A stretch of 64,000 nt of DNA. Source: Citrobacter freundii (lineage in GTDB: Bacteria > Pseudomonadota > Gammaproteobacteria > Enterobacterales > Enterobacteriaceae). This document shows, piece by piece, positions 43,258-52,778 of the stretch. The stretch lies in contig NZ_CP099222.1 in assembly GCF_029717145.1 (NCBI RefSeq), positions 2,046,001 to 2,110,000 on the forward strand. Reading direction: 5' to 3'. The translations under genes were made by a program, and so were the position numbers. Under the pieces are notes generated by a model. The model was not told where the DNA came from, made no database searches, and saw nothing but the letters and a program-made list of their open reading frames with translations. Position 1 is the first letter of the stretch; each line of letters opens with the position of its first letter.

Positions 43258-43343
43258 GCCGGATGGCGGCGTAAATGCCTTATCGGCCTACGGTCAGCAT
43301 TATTCGTAGGCCGAATAAGGCGCGAGAGCGTCGCCATCCGGCA
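43258..43343. repeat. REP pair (BIME) after ppsA
   Basis: Two inverted REP units, GCCGGATGGCGGCGTAAATG at 43258 and the complementary unit GTAGGCCGAATAAGGCGCGA from 43306 to 43343, separated by about 14 bases. They lie between convergent ppsA and fadK, a typical BIME position; no separate terminator is visible. Confidence 0.9.
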
Positions 43344-43344
43344 T

Positions 43345-44970
43345 TCATACCTTGCTCAGGCGCTGAATAATATCCTGACGAAGTTGATACTTCTGAATTT
43401 TACCGGCGGCGGTGCGTGGTAATTTATCGACAATCACCAGATGTTCTGGATATTTGTATTTTGCTACCCGCTTGCGGCTAAAGAAGGCCACCACCGATTC
43501 CAGCGACAGCGAGTGATGTGGCGGTTTAAGTACCACGTAAGCGCACGACCTTTCCCCTAAACGCTCGTCCGGCATCGCCACCACGCAGGCATCGTGAATA
43601 CGCGGATGCTGCAATAAAATGTCCTCGACCTCACGGCTGCTGATATTTTCGCCACCGCGCACGATAATATCTTTCTTACGTCCGGTAATCTTAATGTAGC
43701 CCGCCTCGTCCATGCGGCATAAGTCACCGCTGTAGTACCAGCCGTCTTGATCCAGTGCTCTGGCAGTCATTTCGGGTTCATCAAGGTAGCCCATAAACAC
43801 GTTCGGCCCGCGCGAGGCTTCTTCGCCCTCCACGCCAGGTGGCAGCGTATTACGTGCCTCGTCAACCACTTTAATTTCAACGCCCGCAGCGGCGTAGCCG
43901 TCGGTATTCATCATGTGGGAAAGCGAATCATCGAGATTCACCACTGCATGCGGTGAGCTTTCGGTCGAGCCGTAAACACTTAACAACTTAATGCCGCGCT
44001 GCTGACACTCGCGGGCAATTTTCTGCGGAATGGTGGTGCCCCCGCATAAGAAAAAGCGTAACGATGAGAGGTCGTAAGGCCGTTTTTCCACGCAGCACAG
44101 CATGTCATAGACGAAGGGCGTGGCGCCGAGGACGCAGGTACAGCGCTGTTGCTCCAGCAGTTCAAGACAGGCTGTTGGGGTAAAAATATCCAGCAGCACG
44201 CTGCGTGCGCCGATTAAAAAGGGGGCCGTGACGCCGTGCAGAAAACCGGTGGCGTGCCCCAGCGGTGCAGGCATTAAAAAAACATCCTGCCAGTTGAGGT
44301 TAAGGCGGGCGCAGTAGGCGCGCTCGCTGGCGAGAATATTGTTATGGGTTAGCATTACTCCTTTTGGCATACCCTCTGTGCCGGAAGTGAACAGCACGGC
44401 GGCTAACGCGTCGGCGTGCACGCTAACGGTGTGGGTTAACGGGGGGGAGGTCAGAAGCTGGCTTAGCGCCAGCGAAGCAGTTGCCGGGGCCAGTTTATCC
44501 ACGGCAATAATTTGTTGCAGGTGCGGCAACTGATTCTGTAAGGGCAGGATCAGATCCACCGGGCGAGTCTGTTTAAACAGGGTTGGCGCAAAGAAGAGCT
44601 TCGCCTTGCATTTGTTTAGCACCCATACCAACTCTGCTTCGCGCCAGGCAGGCAGTAGCGGTACGGAAACGGCACCGGTTTTCAGGCAAGCCAGATAAAT
44701 CACGGTAAATTCACACCAGCCCGGCAACTGGAAGGCCACACGATCGCTGGGTTGAATGCCGCTGGCTAAAAACCAGGTGGCCAGGCTGCTGGCGGCGCGG
44801 TCGAGTGCGGCGTAGGTGTATGCATCGCCGTGATTATCGACCACGGCAATTTTATCCGGTACGGCCCGGGCGGTCTGGCTCCAGTAATCGCCCAGTGAGG
44901 CATCACCCCACAGTCCTTGCTGTCGCCAGGCATGACGACGCTCGGCGTTAAACGTTAATCTGACACTCAT
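43345..44970 (-). CDS. fadK: Short-chain acyl-CoA synthetase FadK (YdiD)
   Basis: Acyl-AMP/acyl-CoA ligase active mainly on short and medium fatty acids and used in anaerobic beta-oxidation in E. coli. It has 541 residues. The AMP-binding P-loop is LFTSGTEGMPKGV, followed by GGTTIPQKIAREC, YGSTESSPH, GWYYSGDLCRMDE and the catalytic Lys near PRTAAGKIQKY. ATG 44968-44970 has AGGGAC upstream; the longer frame to 45099 runs through a REP element and into ydiT, so I reject it. Confidence 0.93.
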   Translation of the reverse strand: MSVRLTFNAERRHAWRQQGLWGDASLGDYWSQTARAVPDKIAVVDNHGDAYTYAALDRAASSLATWFLASGIQPSDRVAFQLPGWCEFTVIYLACLKTGAVSVPLLPAWREAELVWVLNKCKAKLFFAPTLFKQTRPVDLILPLQNQLPHLQQIIAVDKLAPATASLALSQLLTSPPLTHTVSVHADALAAVLFTSGTEGMPKGVMLTHNNILASERAYCARLNLNWQDVFLMPAPLGHATGFLHGVTAPFLIGARSVLLDIFTPTACLELLEQQRCTCVLGATPFVYDMLCCVEKRPYDLSSLRFFLCGGTTIPQKIARECQQRGIKLLSVYGSTESSPHAVVNLDDSLSHMMNTDGYAAAGVEIKVVDEARNTLPPGVEGEEASRGPNVFMGYLDEPEMTARALDQDGWYYSGDLCRMDEAGYIKITGRKKDIIVRGGENISSREVEDILLQHPRIHDACVVAMPDERLGERSCAYVVLKPPHHSLSLESVVAFFSRKRVAKYKYPEHLVIVDKLPRTAAGKIQKYQLRQDIIQRLSKV

Positions 44971-45004
44971 TGCTTTGTCCCTGGATGATTGCGGCATACG
45001 TCTT

Positions 45005-45036
45005 GCCGGACGGCGACTGGGCCTTATCCGGCCTGC
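45005..45036. repeat. Single REP unit between fadK and ydiT
   Basis: GCCGGACGGCGACTGGGCCT followed by TATCCGGCCTGC, a single REP unit in the 80-base spacer. As a stable hairpin inside an operon it may limit decay or transcription into fadK. Confidence 0.8.
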
Positions 45037-45050
45037 ACTGGCAATATCCG

Positions 45051-45344
45051 TTATCCATAACGAAAATCGATGCCAAAAGTGCCGAGCGGGTACGTCCATT
45101 GTTCAAGTATTGTTTCGCCGCACAGCACCCGACAGGTTCCGCACTCCAGACATCCGGCGGAATCAAAATGGATATTTCCGGCCTCGTCCTGCTTGTACAG
45201 CCCGGCGGGGCAGGCATAGAGCAGTTTGCGAAACTCGTTCAGATCCGGGTGGGTGGCCAGAATAATGTGTGGATGTCCTTCATCAACGTTGAATTTATTG
45301 ACGCCCAGCTTGACGTCAACGTTCACGGTGTTGTTCTGGTTCAT
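45051..45344 (-). CDS. ydiT: FixX-like ferredoxin YdiT
   Basis: A 97-residue ferredoxin-like protein, partner of YdiS. Cysteines are in YACPAGLY and CLECGTCRVLCG, consistent with a 4Fe-4S cluster. By analogy with FixX it passes electrons between the electron transfer flavoprotein and the quinone reductase. Its start overlaps the stop of ydiS as ATGA. Confidence 0.93.
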   Translation of the reverse strand: MNQNNTVNVDVKLGVNKFNVDEGHPHIILATHPDLNEFRKLLYACPAGLYKQDEAGNIHFDSAGCLECGTCRVLCGETILEQWTYPLGTFGIDFRYG

Positions 45345-46630
45345 AACGCGGTCGCTCCCTTAATGCCGTCTTTCAGTAAGTTCATTAACCCAATGCGTTT
45401 TACATGGGGCATGATCCTTTTGCGCATTGGGGGCGTCGGACGTCCGTCAACGGTGAATATTTCGCTCATAATATCCGCCACCATGCGCGGGTACTGGGTG
45501 AACAGACGTGGGTTTTCCATCAGTGCCGGGATCTTGCGAAAATGCTGTAACTCATGCATGACGCAACCCTGCTCGAGGGAGCGCTTGTATTCCATCAAGC
45601 TGTTGGCGGAGAAATCCTGGCGTTCTTTCGCTGCGATAGCCGTTTTCGCCGCCGCCTCTGCGGAGGCAATGGCCAAATCCATGCCGCGGATCGTATACCC
45701 CAGATTCAGGCAGAAGCCGGCGGCATCGCCGACGATCATCACACCGTCATCGACCAGTTTAGGCACCATAGCCAGGCCGCCTTCTGGCACCATATGCGCC
45801 GAATATTCCAGCAGTTCACCCCCGGCAATCAGCGGACGAATGGTTGGATGCTGCTTAAAGTCTTCCAGCATTTGTGGAACGCTCTTCGTTGCGTGGGCGA
45901 TATCGCCCAGCCCACAAACCAGGCCCAGAGAAATTGAATCCTGATTGGTGTACAGAAAACCACCGCCCATCAAGCCGTTTGACGGGGAACCGGCAAACAG
46001 CCAGGCTGCGCCGTCGTTGCCCGAAAGATTGAAACGGTCAGCAATGACCGCGGGCGGCAAGCCAATCAACTCTTTAACGCCGACGGCGTAGTGGTGTGCT
46101 GAAGCGGGCGGGACCATGCCGAGCGAGCGACCGAGTAGGGAGTTGACGCCGTCAGCGAGGATGACGATGTTAGCCTCCAGAATATCGTCACCGGCCTGCA
46201 CGCCCGTAACCTTATTACCTTCGCGGAGTAATGCATCGACGCGTACGCCTGGAATAAACTGCGCGCCGGCCTGTTCGGCTTTATCCATTAGCCACGGGTC
46301 AAAACGGCTGCGTAAAACCGTGTACGAATCCTGCGTTGCGGCCGTGTTTTTTTCACCATGAAAATCGAGCGTGACGGCGCTTTCTTCGGTTAGAAAAGAG
46401 ATTTTTTCGCGCGTCACTTTGCGTTCGACAGGCGCTTCCTCGGCAAATCCTGGCATGATGCTTTCAAGGCTGTGTGCATAGAGACGCCCGCCGGTCATGT
46501 TCTTACTGCCCGCACTGTTTCCGCGCTCGATGACCAGTACGTCCAGTCCGGCTTTTGCCATTACGTAGCCAGCGACCGCTCCCGCCACGCCAGCACCAAC
46601 CACAATGGCATCAAATTTTTCATCTGACAT
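45341..46630 (-). CDS. ydiS: FixC-like flavoprotein:quinone oxidoreductase YdiS
   Basis: FAD-dependent oxidoreductase of 429 residues, similar to FixC and to ETF:ubiquinone oxidoreductase. The N-terminal Rossmann motif AIVVGAGVAGAVAGYVMAK is at about 7-25, then RGNSAGSKNMTGGR, and VGDAAGFCLNLGYTIRGMDLA near 290. With YdiQR and YdiT it should move electrons from acyl-CoA dehydrogenase to the membrane quinone pool, or the reverse. Confidence 0.94.
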   Translation of the reverse strand: MSDEKFDAIVVGAGVAGAVAGYVMAKAGLDVLVIERGNSAGSKNMTGGRLYAHSLESIMPGFAEEAPVERKVTREKISFLTEESAVTLDFHGEKNTAATQDSYTVLRSRFDPWLMDKAEQAGAQFIPGVRVDALLREGNKVTGVQAGDDILEANIVILADGVNSLLGRSLGMVPPASAHHYAVGVKELIGLPPAVIADRFNLSGNDGAAWLFAGSPSNGLMGGGFLYTNQDSISLGLVCGLGDIAHATKSVPQMLEDFKQHPTIRPLIAGGELLEYSAHMVPEGGLAMVPKLVDDGVMIVGDAAGFCLNLGYTIRGMDLAIASAEAAAKTAIAAKERQDFSANSLMEYKRSLEQGCVMHELQHFRKIPALMENPRLFTQYPRMVADIMSEIFTVDGRPTPPMRKRIMPHVKRIGLMNLLKDGIKGATAL

Positions 46631-46687
46631 GCTTATGCTCCCTTCCCGCCGCGAGCGCAGCGGGAGATGTGGATTAAATGAGGGGGG

Positions 46688-47623
46688 TTAGCGGCTTAAC
46701 TGTTCGATCAGGGCCGGCACAACTTTGTAGATATCGCCCACCAGGCCGTAATCGGCATAATTAAAGATCGGCGCTTTTTTATCTTTGTTGATGGCGACGA
46801 TGACTTTTGCACCATTACCGCCGACCATATGCTGGATTTGTCCGGAGATGCCCAGCGTCAGGTACAGGTCAGATTTCAGCAACACGCCGGAAACGCCAAT
46901 GTAGCGTTCGCGCTCCATCCAGTTTTCGCCTTCAGCAATCGGACGGGAACAACCGACCTCTGCGCCCAGCACGGCCGCCAGTTTATGTACCATCTCCAGA
47001 TCGGCTTGTGCCACCAGACCGCGGCCGACGCCCACCACGCGTTTGGCTTTGCTGAGATCCACGCTGCTCAGGGGTTTGGCGCGACGCTCCTGACACATAA
47101 TTTCATGGCGAGGGGGGATGTACGGCGCAGCGGTAACAGGGCAGGTGTGTGCCGGGTTGGCCTCGCTCGACTCCAGTACGCCGGATGCAAGCGTGATTAT
47201 GGCCAGCGCGCTATTGAGTTTTTCTTTACCGAATGCCAGACCGCCATACATGCGGTGTTCAACGAACAGTGCGCCAGCATCAAGACTTACCGAGGTGGCG
47301 TCATTCACCATCGCCGCATTGAGTTGAATGCTCAGACGCGCGCCAAGGGATTTCGCGCGCTTGGTGGCGGGCATCAGCAGTAAACCGTTGTGATCTTGCA
47401 GCAGCGAAGTGAAGGTTTCGGCATAGTTTTCAATGCGCTGTAAGCCGGAAGATTGCTCAAGCACGATAATGCTATCGGCCCCCAGCGGCAGAACCTGATT
47501 TGCCTGCTCGCTACCTTGCACAATGATATGGACCTGTTCACCCCATTGACGCGCGCCGGTCATTAATTCTGCGTAGCGTTCAGCGTTATCGCTAAATACC
47601 CAGACGTTGGCTAATTTACTCAT
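46688..47623 (-). CDS. ydiR: Electron transfer flavoprotein alpha subunit YdiR
   Basis: FixB-like ETF alpha of 311 residues. The C-terminal FAD-binding domain contains RVVGVGRGLV, GCSRPIAEGENWMERERYIG and LGISGQIQHMVGG. It pairs with YdiQ. The gap to ydiQ is 21 bases and to ydiS 57 bases. Confidence 0.94.
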   Translation of the reverse strand: MSKLANVWVFSDNAERYAELMTGARQWGEQVHIIVQGSEQANQVLPLGADSIIVLEQSSGLQRIENYAETFTSLLQDHNGLLLMPATKRAKSLGARLSIQLNAAMVNDATSVSLDAGALFVEHRMYGGLAFGKEKLNSALAIITLASGVLESSEANPAHTCPVTAAPYIPPRHEIMCQERRAKPLSSVDLSKAKRVVGVGRGLVAQADLEMVHKLAAVLGAEVGCSRPIAEGENWMERERYIGVSGVLLKSDLYLTLGISGQIQHMVGGNGAKVIVAINKDKKAPIFNYADYGLVGDIYKVVPALIEQLSR

Positions 47624-47644
47624 AATGTTTTCTCTCCGTTGGGC

Positions 47645-48409
47645 TTAATTCAGGGCTTTTTTCAGGTGGTCGGCCAGTTCAGCAATGGCGTCCGCTGAAT
47701 CATTTTCCAGAATGATGCGTTTACGCTCGGTTTGTGGTGGAACCGTTATTGCCACCAGTTCCGCTAACGGTGGCACAGGCGTCCAGCCAATATCGCTGGC
47801 CTGCCAGGGGGTGATGGCTTTTTTCCCGGCGCCAAGAATGGCTTTCATTGACGGAATGCGCGGCGTGTTGATATCTGACGTGACGCAAAGCACGGCGGGG
47901 AGCGGGAGTTCAAGCACTTCGATCTCGTTCTCAAGCGTGCGCTCGACCAGAATCCGCTCACCGTGACGTTCAATCTTGCTCACCGCGTTGACGACGGGCA
48001 ACTGCAGGAGTTCGCCTACCAGCAAGCCCACCTGCTGTGCATAGATATCGCCCGACCCTTCGCCGAATAACATCAGGTCACATTCGATTTTTGTTGCGGC
48101 GCAGGCCAGCGCCTGGGCGGTATCTCTGGGCAGTGCATGTTCCAGTTGCGCATCCTGGACCATAAACAGGCTGTCCGGCCCGCGGGACAAGACGTCTTTA
48201 CGCACTTTGGAGTTTTGCAACAGCGAGCCGCCAACCGTTAAGGCGACGATCTCGTCACCTTCTGCAGCCAGTTGCGCTGCGGCTTCGATGGCGTTTAAGT
48301 CAAATTGGCTGATTTTGGCTTCGGCTCTGTCGAAATTAAGCGAACGCTCAGGGGTAACGACAATGTCCTGTTCTTCAGGGACCAACTTAAAGCAGGTGAC
48401 TATTTTCAT
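47645..48409 (-). CDS. ydiQ: Electron transfer flavoprotein beta subunit YdiQ
   Basis: FixA-like ETF beta of 254 residues, first gene of ydiQRST-fadK. Conserved segments include VALTVGG, the AMP-binding loop LMLFGEGSGDIYAQQVG and the partner-facing VLCVTSDINTPRIPSMKAIL. It is divergent from ydiP, the likely regulator, across a 507-base spacer. Confidence 0.94.
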   Translation of the reverse strand: MKIVTCFKLVPEEQDIVVTPERSLNFDRAEAKISQFDLNAIEAAAQLAAEGDEIVALTVGGSLLQNSKVRKDVLSRGPDSLFMVQDAQLEHALPRDTAQALACAATKIECDLMLFGEGSGDIYAQQVGLLVGELLQLPVVNAVSKIERHGERILVERTLENEIEVLELPLPAVLCVTSDINTPRIPSMKAILGAGKKAITPWQASDIGWTPVPPLAELVAITVPPQTERKRIILENDSADAIAELADHLKKALN

Positions 48410-48916
48410 GGCATCTCCGGTGAATCATGTTCAGATGATGACGGGGAGCGTCATTATCGGCAGTAGGGAAAGTTGACTGAAATTAGTGTGCGGCAGGTGA
48501 GGGGCATTTTCGACGGGACAATCTGTTTTCGTTTCCAACAATCTTGCAAAAAAAAGTGTCGACCGGACGCTTTACTGATAAGCGCTGATTAAACGTCATG
48601 GGGGGCGGCAATAAACAGAAAAAACGTGCAGGATGTGAAAATTGCGAAATGCATCATGTTTTTAATCAATATATGATTATTTATGTTTCTGTTATGTGAA
48701 TAATTGACGGCTAAATAATAACATTTATGCTTTTTATTAATTTTAAAACGTTAATAAGCTGTGCGGATAATGCCTGTTGACTATGCGTACCATCTTGCAG
48801 GAGGCCCCAATAATTTTGTTTCTTCAGGGTGAAATAACGTTGTATAACATGCTCAGTCCCTTTATTTCATCGCTATTATTCATCCAAAATTATCCGGTCT
48901 TAAGGTGGAGGTTGTC
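48410..48916. promoter_or_regulatory. Divergent ydiQ/ydiP control region
   Basis: 507 bases without a gene. The middle (about 48620-48760) is strongly AT-rich, fitting promoters in both directions and possible anaerobic or nucleoid-protein control. I could not identify a specific operator with confidence. The ydiP ribosome site GGAGG is at 48907-48911. Confidence 0.5.
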
Positions 48917-49807
48917 ATGTATCAACGATGTTTTGATAATGCCATGGAAACCCTTTTTGAGCAGGGGAAAACCCCTGTGTTTTCACGCTTCGTCATCAGC
49001 GACGATCCGAACTGGGAGTCAGGCCACCATGTCCATGACAATGAAACCGAGCTCATTTATGTCAAAAAAGGTGTCGCCAGGTTCATTATCGACTCGTCAC
49101 TGTATGTTGCCCACGCCGGCGATATTGTGGTGATAGAGCAAGGCAGGCTGCATGCGGTCGCGTCTGACAGCAGCGCACCGGCTACCACCTACACTTGCGC
49201 ACTGGCAGGATTCCGCTTTAACGGCTGGCAGGATAACCAACTGCTGCAGGCGCATTCGTGCCCGGTTATCAGCGTCGGACAGGGAAAGGAGGTGATTAAA
49301 AGTATTTTTAATGAACTGAGTATTATGCTGCCACGAAGCAAAAATAACCCGACCTCGACGGCTTACGCAGCTTTCGCCTATGCGTTAACCGTGCTGTATT
49401 ATGAAAATTTCAAAAATGCGTACCGTTCGGAGCAGGGATATATTAAAAAAGATATCTTAATTAAAGATGTGCTGGTGTATTTAAATAACAACTTTCGGGA
49501 AAAAATTACACTTGAAAAGTTGTCAAAAAAATTTCGCGCCAGCGTTAGTTACATTTGTCATGAATTTACTAAAGAGTATCGGATCTCACCGATTAATTAT
49601 GTTATTCAGCGGCGAATGACGGAGGCTAAATTTTCTCTGACCAATACCGAATCATCACTGGCAGAAATTTCGTGGCGAGTGGGATATGAAAATGTCGATC
49701 ACTTTGCCAAACTCTTTCAGCGCCACGTAGGCTGCTCGCCCAGCGAGTATCGCAAGCAATTTAAAAACAATCTGCTTGAGCAGGAATGCCTGATGCCGGA
49801 GATCTAA
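48917..49807 (+). CDS. ydiP: AraC-family regulator YdiP
   Basis: Transcription factor of 296 residues with an N-terminal cupin sensing domain (HHVHDNETELIYVKKGVARF) and two C-terminal helix-turn-helix motifs (TLEKLSKKFRASVSYICHEF and SSLAEISWRVGYENVDHFAKLF). The ligand is unknown; its location between ydiQRST-fadK and ydiOF suggests control of acyl-CoA metabolism. ATG 48917 has GGTGGAGG upstream. A hairpin at 49825-49851 follows. Confidence 0.93.
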   Translation: MYQRCFDNAMETLFEQGKTPVFSRFVISDDPNWESGHHVHDNETELIYVKKGVARFIIDSSLYVAHAGDIVVIEQGRLHAVASDSSAPATTYTCALAGFRFNGWQDNQLLQAHSCPVISVGQGKEVIKSIFNELSIMLPRSKNNPTSTAYAAFAYALTVLYYENFKNAYRSEQGYIKKDILIKDVLVYLNNNFREKITLEKLSKKFRASVSYICHEFTKEYRISPINYVIQRRMTEAKFSLTNTESSLAEISWRVGYENVDHFAKLFQRHVGCSPSEYRKQFKNNLLEQECLMPEI

Positions 49808-49824
49808 TTAGCGGTTTTCTGCGT

Positions 49825-49851
49825 GCCCGGTAAGTTTGACGCCTACCGGGC
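49825..49851. terminator. Hairpin between convergent ydiP and ydiO
   Basis: 8-bp stem (49825-49832 with 49844-49851), an 11-base loop, no clear T-run. Plausible structure for both transcripts. Confidence 0.5.
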
Positions 49852-49860
49852 CATTAACGC

Positions 49861-51012
49861 TTACTTGTTCTGGTAATCTTTCAGGATCTGACGGCCCGCA
49901 ACGTAAATCATGATTTCATCCGTGCCGCCGCCAATGCGCTCACAGCGTACGTCGCGCCAGAAGCGGGACACGCGAGCCTCATCGGTATACCCCAGTCCTC
50001 CCATAATTTGAATCGCGTCGTCAATCACTTCCATCGCCGTACGCGCGCAGTACAGTTTTGCCAGCGCAGTGCTGGTCCTCAGTGATTGCTTCTGATCGGC
50101 CTGCCAGGCGACCTTCAACACCATATTGCGCATGTTTTCGATTTTAACCGCCATTAACGCCAGTTTTTCCTGGATCATCTGGTTGTGGCCGATCGGCTTG
50201 CCGAAGGCAATTCGTTGATTAGCATAACGCGCGGCATCTTCGAAGGCACACTCGGCAAAGCCGGTACTGCGTGCGGCGTTGATCAGCCGCTCCATTTCGA
50301 AGTTGTACATTACGTTAAGGAAGCCCATGCCTTCTTCGCCAACCCTATCGCTTTCGTCAACTTCAACGTCGTCGAGGTAGACTTCGCAGGTGCTTAACAT
50401 GTGCCAGCCGATCTTGTGCAACGGGCTCACCTTAATACCCGGTTTACTGGAATCGACCCACCACAGCGTAAAGGCTTTCTTCGGATCTTTTGGCTCCGGG
50501 TCGCGGGCCAGTACCAGCATGTACGGGTACTCTTTAGCACCGGTAATGAACGTTTTTTGCCCGTTGAGATACACTTTGCCGTTTTTTCGCGTGTAGCTGG
50601 TGGTGGCACTGTTGTTGTCAGATCCGGCACCCGGTTCGGTTAACGCCAGCGCATATGCGGGATCACCGGTTTCCATGGTGCTTTCCGCCGTTTTGCGTAA
50701 CTGCTCGGCGGAACCAAAACGGAGCATGCTGTGAATACACTGCCCGTTAGTGATTAAAAATGCCGGGGCGCCGCATTTTGACACTTCCATCAGCGCCAGC
50801 ATTTGGGTGACATAATCTGCCGGTATGCCGCCGAACTCTTCCGGCACGCCCAGCATCGAAATACCGTTATCCGCAAGGGCGCGCATAAACTCTTTTGGGT
50901 AGGTGGCGGTCTGATCGCAAGTGCGGAAATATTCTTCCGGAAAATGGCTGGTGATCAGTTCGCGAATGCTGGCAAGCAGCAGCTCTTGTTCTTCAGTTAA
51001 CGAAAAGTCCAT
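49861..51012 (-). CDS. ydiO: Acyl-CoA dehydrogenase YdiO
   Basis: FAD-dependent acyl-CoA dehydrogenase of 383 residues, CaiA-like. Motifs are YALALTEPGAGSDNNSATT (FAD contact), WHMLSTCEVYLDDVEVDESD, AFGKPIGHNQMIQEKLA and QIMGGLGYTDEARVSRFWRD. Its electrons would go to the YdiQR flavoprotein. ATG 51010-51012 has AAAGGAGT upstream and matches the E. coli start MDFSLTEEQ. It is 13 bases after ydiF. Confidence 0.95.
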   Translation of the reverse strand: MDFSLTEEQELLLASIRELITSHFPEEYFRTCDQTATYPKEFMRALADNGISMLGVPEEFGGIPADYVTQMLALMEVSKCGAPAFLITNGQCIHSMLRFGSAEQLRKTAESTMETGDPAYALALTEPGAGSDNNSATTSYTRKNGKVYLNGQKTFITGAKEYPYMLVLARDPEPKDPKKAFTLWWVDSSKPGIKVSPLHKIGWHMLSTCEVYLDDVEVDESDRVGEEGMGFLNVMYNFEMERLINAARSTGFAECAFEDAARYANQRIAFGKPIGHNQMIQEKLALMAVKIENMRNMVLKVAWQADQKQSLRTSTALAKLYCARTAMEVIDDAIQIMGGLGYTDEARVSRFWRDVRCERIGGGTDEIMIYVAGRQILKDYQNK

Positions 51013-51025
51013 TAGGGTACTCCTT

Positions 51026-52621
51026 TTAATTGGCTGCGTCGGGCAAGACAAAACCCATGGGGGTATTGATAAATAATCTTTCGTCCATCAGTTTTAACTC
51101 AGGAGAAATAACCGGGGCGAAATCCATTTTGTCCAGAATATCGTCTTGCAAAGAAACACCGGGGGCAATTTCTACCAAATGGAGACCATCCTCTTTTAAG
51201 GTAAAGACGGCACGTTCGGTGATGTAACGCACCTCTAATCCGCGTTCGAGAGCAATTTTTCCACTGAAGGTTATTTCAGGTAATTCACTGACGAATTTTT
51301 TCACCCGACCTTCCTGGACAATATTCAGCTTGCCGTCGGCGACGTCTGTTTTCAGACTTCCGGCAGTGAGTGTGCCGCAGAAAATAATTTTCTTGGAAGT
51401 GGCGCTAATATCGATAAATCCACCGGTGCCCATAATCTTGCCATTGAATTTATGTACGCCGACGTTGCCGTGGCTGTCCACTTCAGCAAAACTCAAATAG
51501 CACACATCCAGACCGCCGCCGTGGTAGAAATCGAACTGGGTGGTCATATCCATAATGGCACGGGTGTTAACGTTGGCACCGAAGGCAATGCCTTGCGAGG
51601 TTATCCCTCCCACTGGGCCGGTTTCGACCGTCAGAATAAAGTCGTCGGCGCAGCCTTCTTCACGAGCAACCAGACCAATACCGTCAGCGATACCGACCCC
51701 AACGTTACCCACCGCGCCTTTGCGCATTTCGAACAGGGCGCGCCTGGCCACCAGTTTGCGCTGGTTGAGCGGCAGGGCGATTTGCTGGCTGTCATCAAGG
51801 ACAAAGTCGCCGGAAATAAAACGGTTAACCGGCGCCCCGCCGTACAGTTGGGTCTGATCAGGGTCAACCACCACGATGTCCACCAGATAGCCCGGGATCC
51901 GCACCGCTTTGGGGTGTAAGGTGGCTTTCTTGACCATTTTTTGTACCTGCATCATGACGATGCCGCCGTGGTTATGCACGGCCTGGGCAATCACCAGCGC
52001 ATCGAGGTACATCACCTCATCCTCAAAAGTGGCGTAGCCTTCGCTGTCACAGGTGGTAGCGCGAATGAAGGCGATGGTGGGCGCGATGGCCTTGTAGTAG
52101 AGGTACTCCTTGTTGTCTATCTCCACCAGTTTGATCAGATCGTCGGTGGTTACGTCATTGAGCTTGCCGCCCTGTTGGCGAGGGTCGACAAACGTGCCGA
52201 TCCCAATATCACTCAGAATACCCGGCTGGTGGGCTGCGGCTGCACGCAGCGTTTGCGTCAATACGCCCTGAGGATAGTTATAGGCGGCGATTTTATTTTG
52301 TTCAGCTAAATCGGAAATGCGCGGTGATTGCCCCCAATGTCCGCATAGCGCCCATTTGACCAATCCTTCTTGTGCCAACGGGCTAATACCCCGGTCGGCG
52401 CGATCGCCCAATCCCGTCGGACTAATTAGCGATAAATTACGCGGAGTTTGGCAGGTTTTATATTTTTCGGCCAGTGCGCTAATTAATGTGGTGGCCTCCA
52501 GAATACCGCCGCCGGCGCCTAATACGCAGAGCGTGGCTTCATCAGGAATATAATCAACTGCATCCGCTGCCGATAATACCGGCACCCGACCGTTAATACG
52601 TTCAGGTCTGTTAAGTTTCAT
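51026..52621 (-). CDS. ydiF: Acetate/acyl-CoA:CoA transferase YdiF
   Basis: Family I CoA transferase of 531 residues with both alpha-like and beta-like halves fused. The glycine-rich ALCVLGAGGGILEATT near residue 31 and the catalytic Glu region VETGPVGGITSQGIAFG near 330-345 are visible; the Glu forms a thioester with CoA. It probably transfers CoA between short acyl chains and acetate. First gene of ydiF-ydiO. Confidence 0.95.
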   Translation of the reverse strand: MKLNRPERINGRVPVLSAADAVDYIPDEATLCVLGAGGGILEATTLISALAEKYKTCQTPRNLSLISPTGLGDRADRGISPLAQEGLVKWALCGHWGQSPRISDLAEQNKIAAYNYPQGVLTQTLRAAAAHQPGILSDIGIGTFVDPRQQGGKLNDVTTDDLIKLVEIDNKEYLYYKAIAPTIAFIRATTCDSEGYATFEDEVMYLDALVIAQAVHNHGGIVMMQVQKMVKKATLHPKAVRIPGYLVDIVVVDPDQTQLYGGAPVNRFISGDFVLDDSQQIALPLNQRKLVARRALFEMRKGAVGNVGVGIADGIGLVAREEGCADDFILTVETGPVGGITSQGIAFGANVNTRAIMDMTTQFDFYHGGGLDVCYLSFAEVDSHGNVGVHKFNGKIMGTGGFIDISATSKKIIFCGTLTAGSLKTDVADGKLNIVQEGRVKKFVSELPEITFSGKIALERGLEVRYITERAVFTLKEDGLHLVEIAPGVSLQDDILDKMDFAPVISPELKLMDERLFINTPMGFVLPDAAN

Positions 52622-52778
52622 ATAAACTCCAGGTTACAGGCGTGAGGCTGCCTATCGTTTTATTCGATAAAAGAAATTTATTTATTTTAAAAATAACTAA
52701 CCGTCTGCCCGATATTCAAAATAATATGAATAACAGGGCAGGGGAGGGTATTTAAAACAGTACAGAAATATTCTGTTA

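Noticed and set aside
43258-43343. Inverted repeats after ppsA as insertion-sequence ends or a CRISPR unit
   Set aside because: They match REP/BIME units; there is no transposase, target duplication or repeated spacer structure.
44971-45099. N-terminal extension of fadK by 43 residues
   Set aside because: The extension is encoded by a REP element and overlaps the end of ydiT; ATG at 44970 has a good ribosome site and matches family starts.
44970-45944. 324-codon plus-strand frame across ydiT and ydiS
   Set aside because: It overlaps two well-supported minus-strand genes and shows low-complexity, Ser/Pro-rich antisense composition with no domain.
46829-47383. 184-codon plus-strand frame inside ydiR
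   Set aside because: Antisense shadow of a clear ETF alpha gene.
48777-49133. 118-codon frame starting upstream of ydiP
   Set aside because: Out of frame with ydiP and mostly inside it; the ydiP ATG with GGAGG is far better supported.
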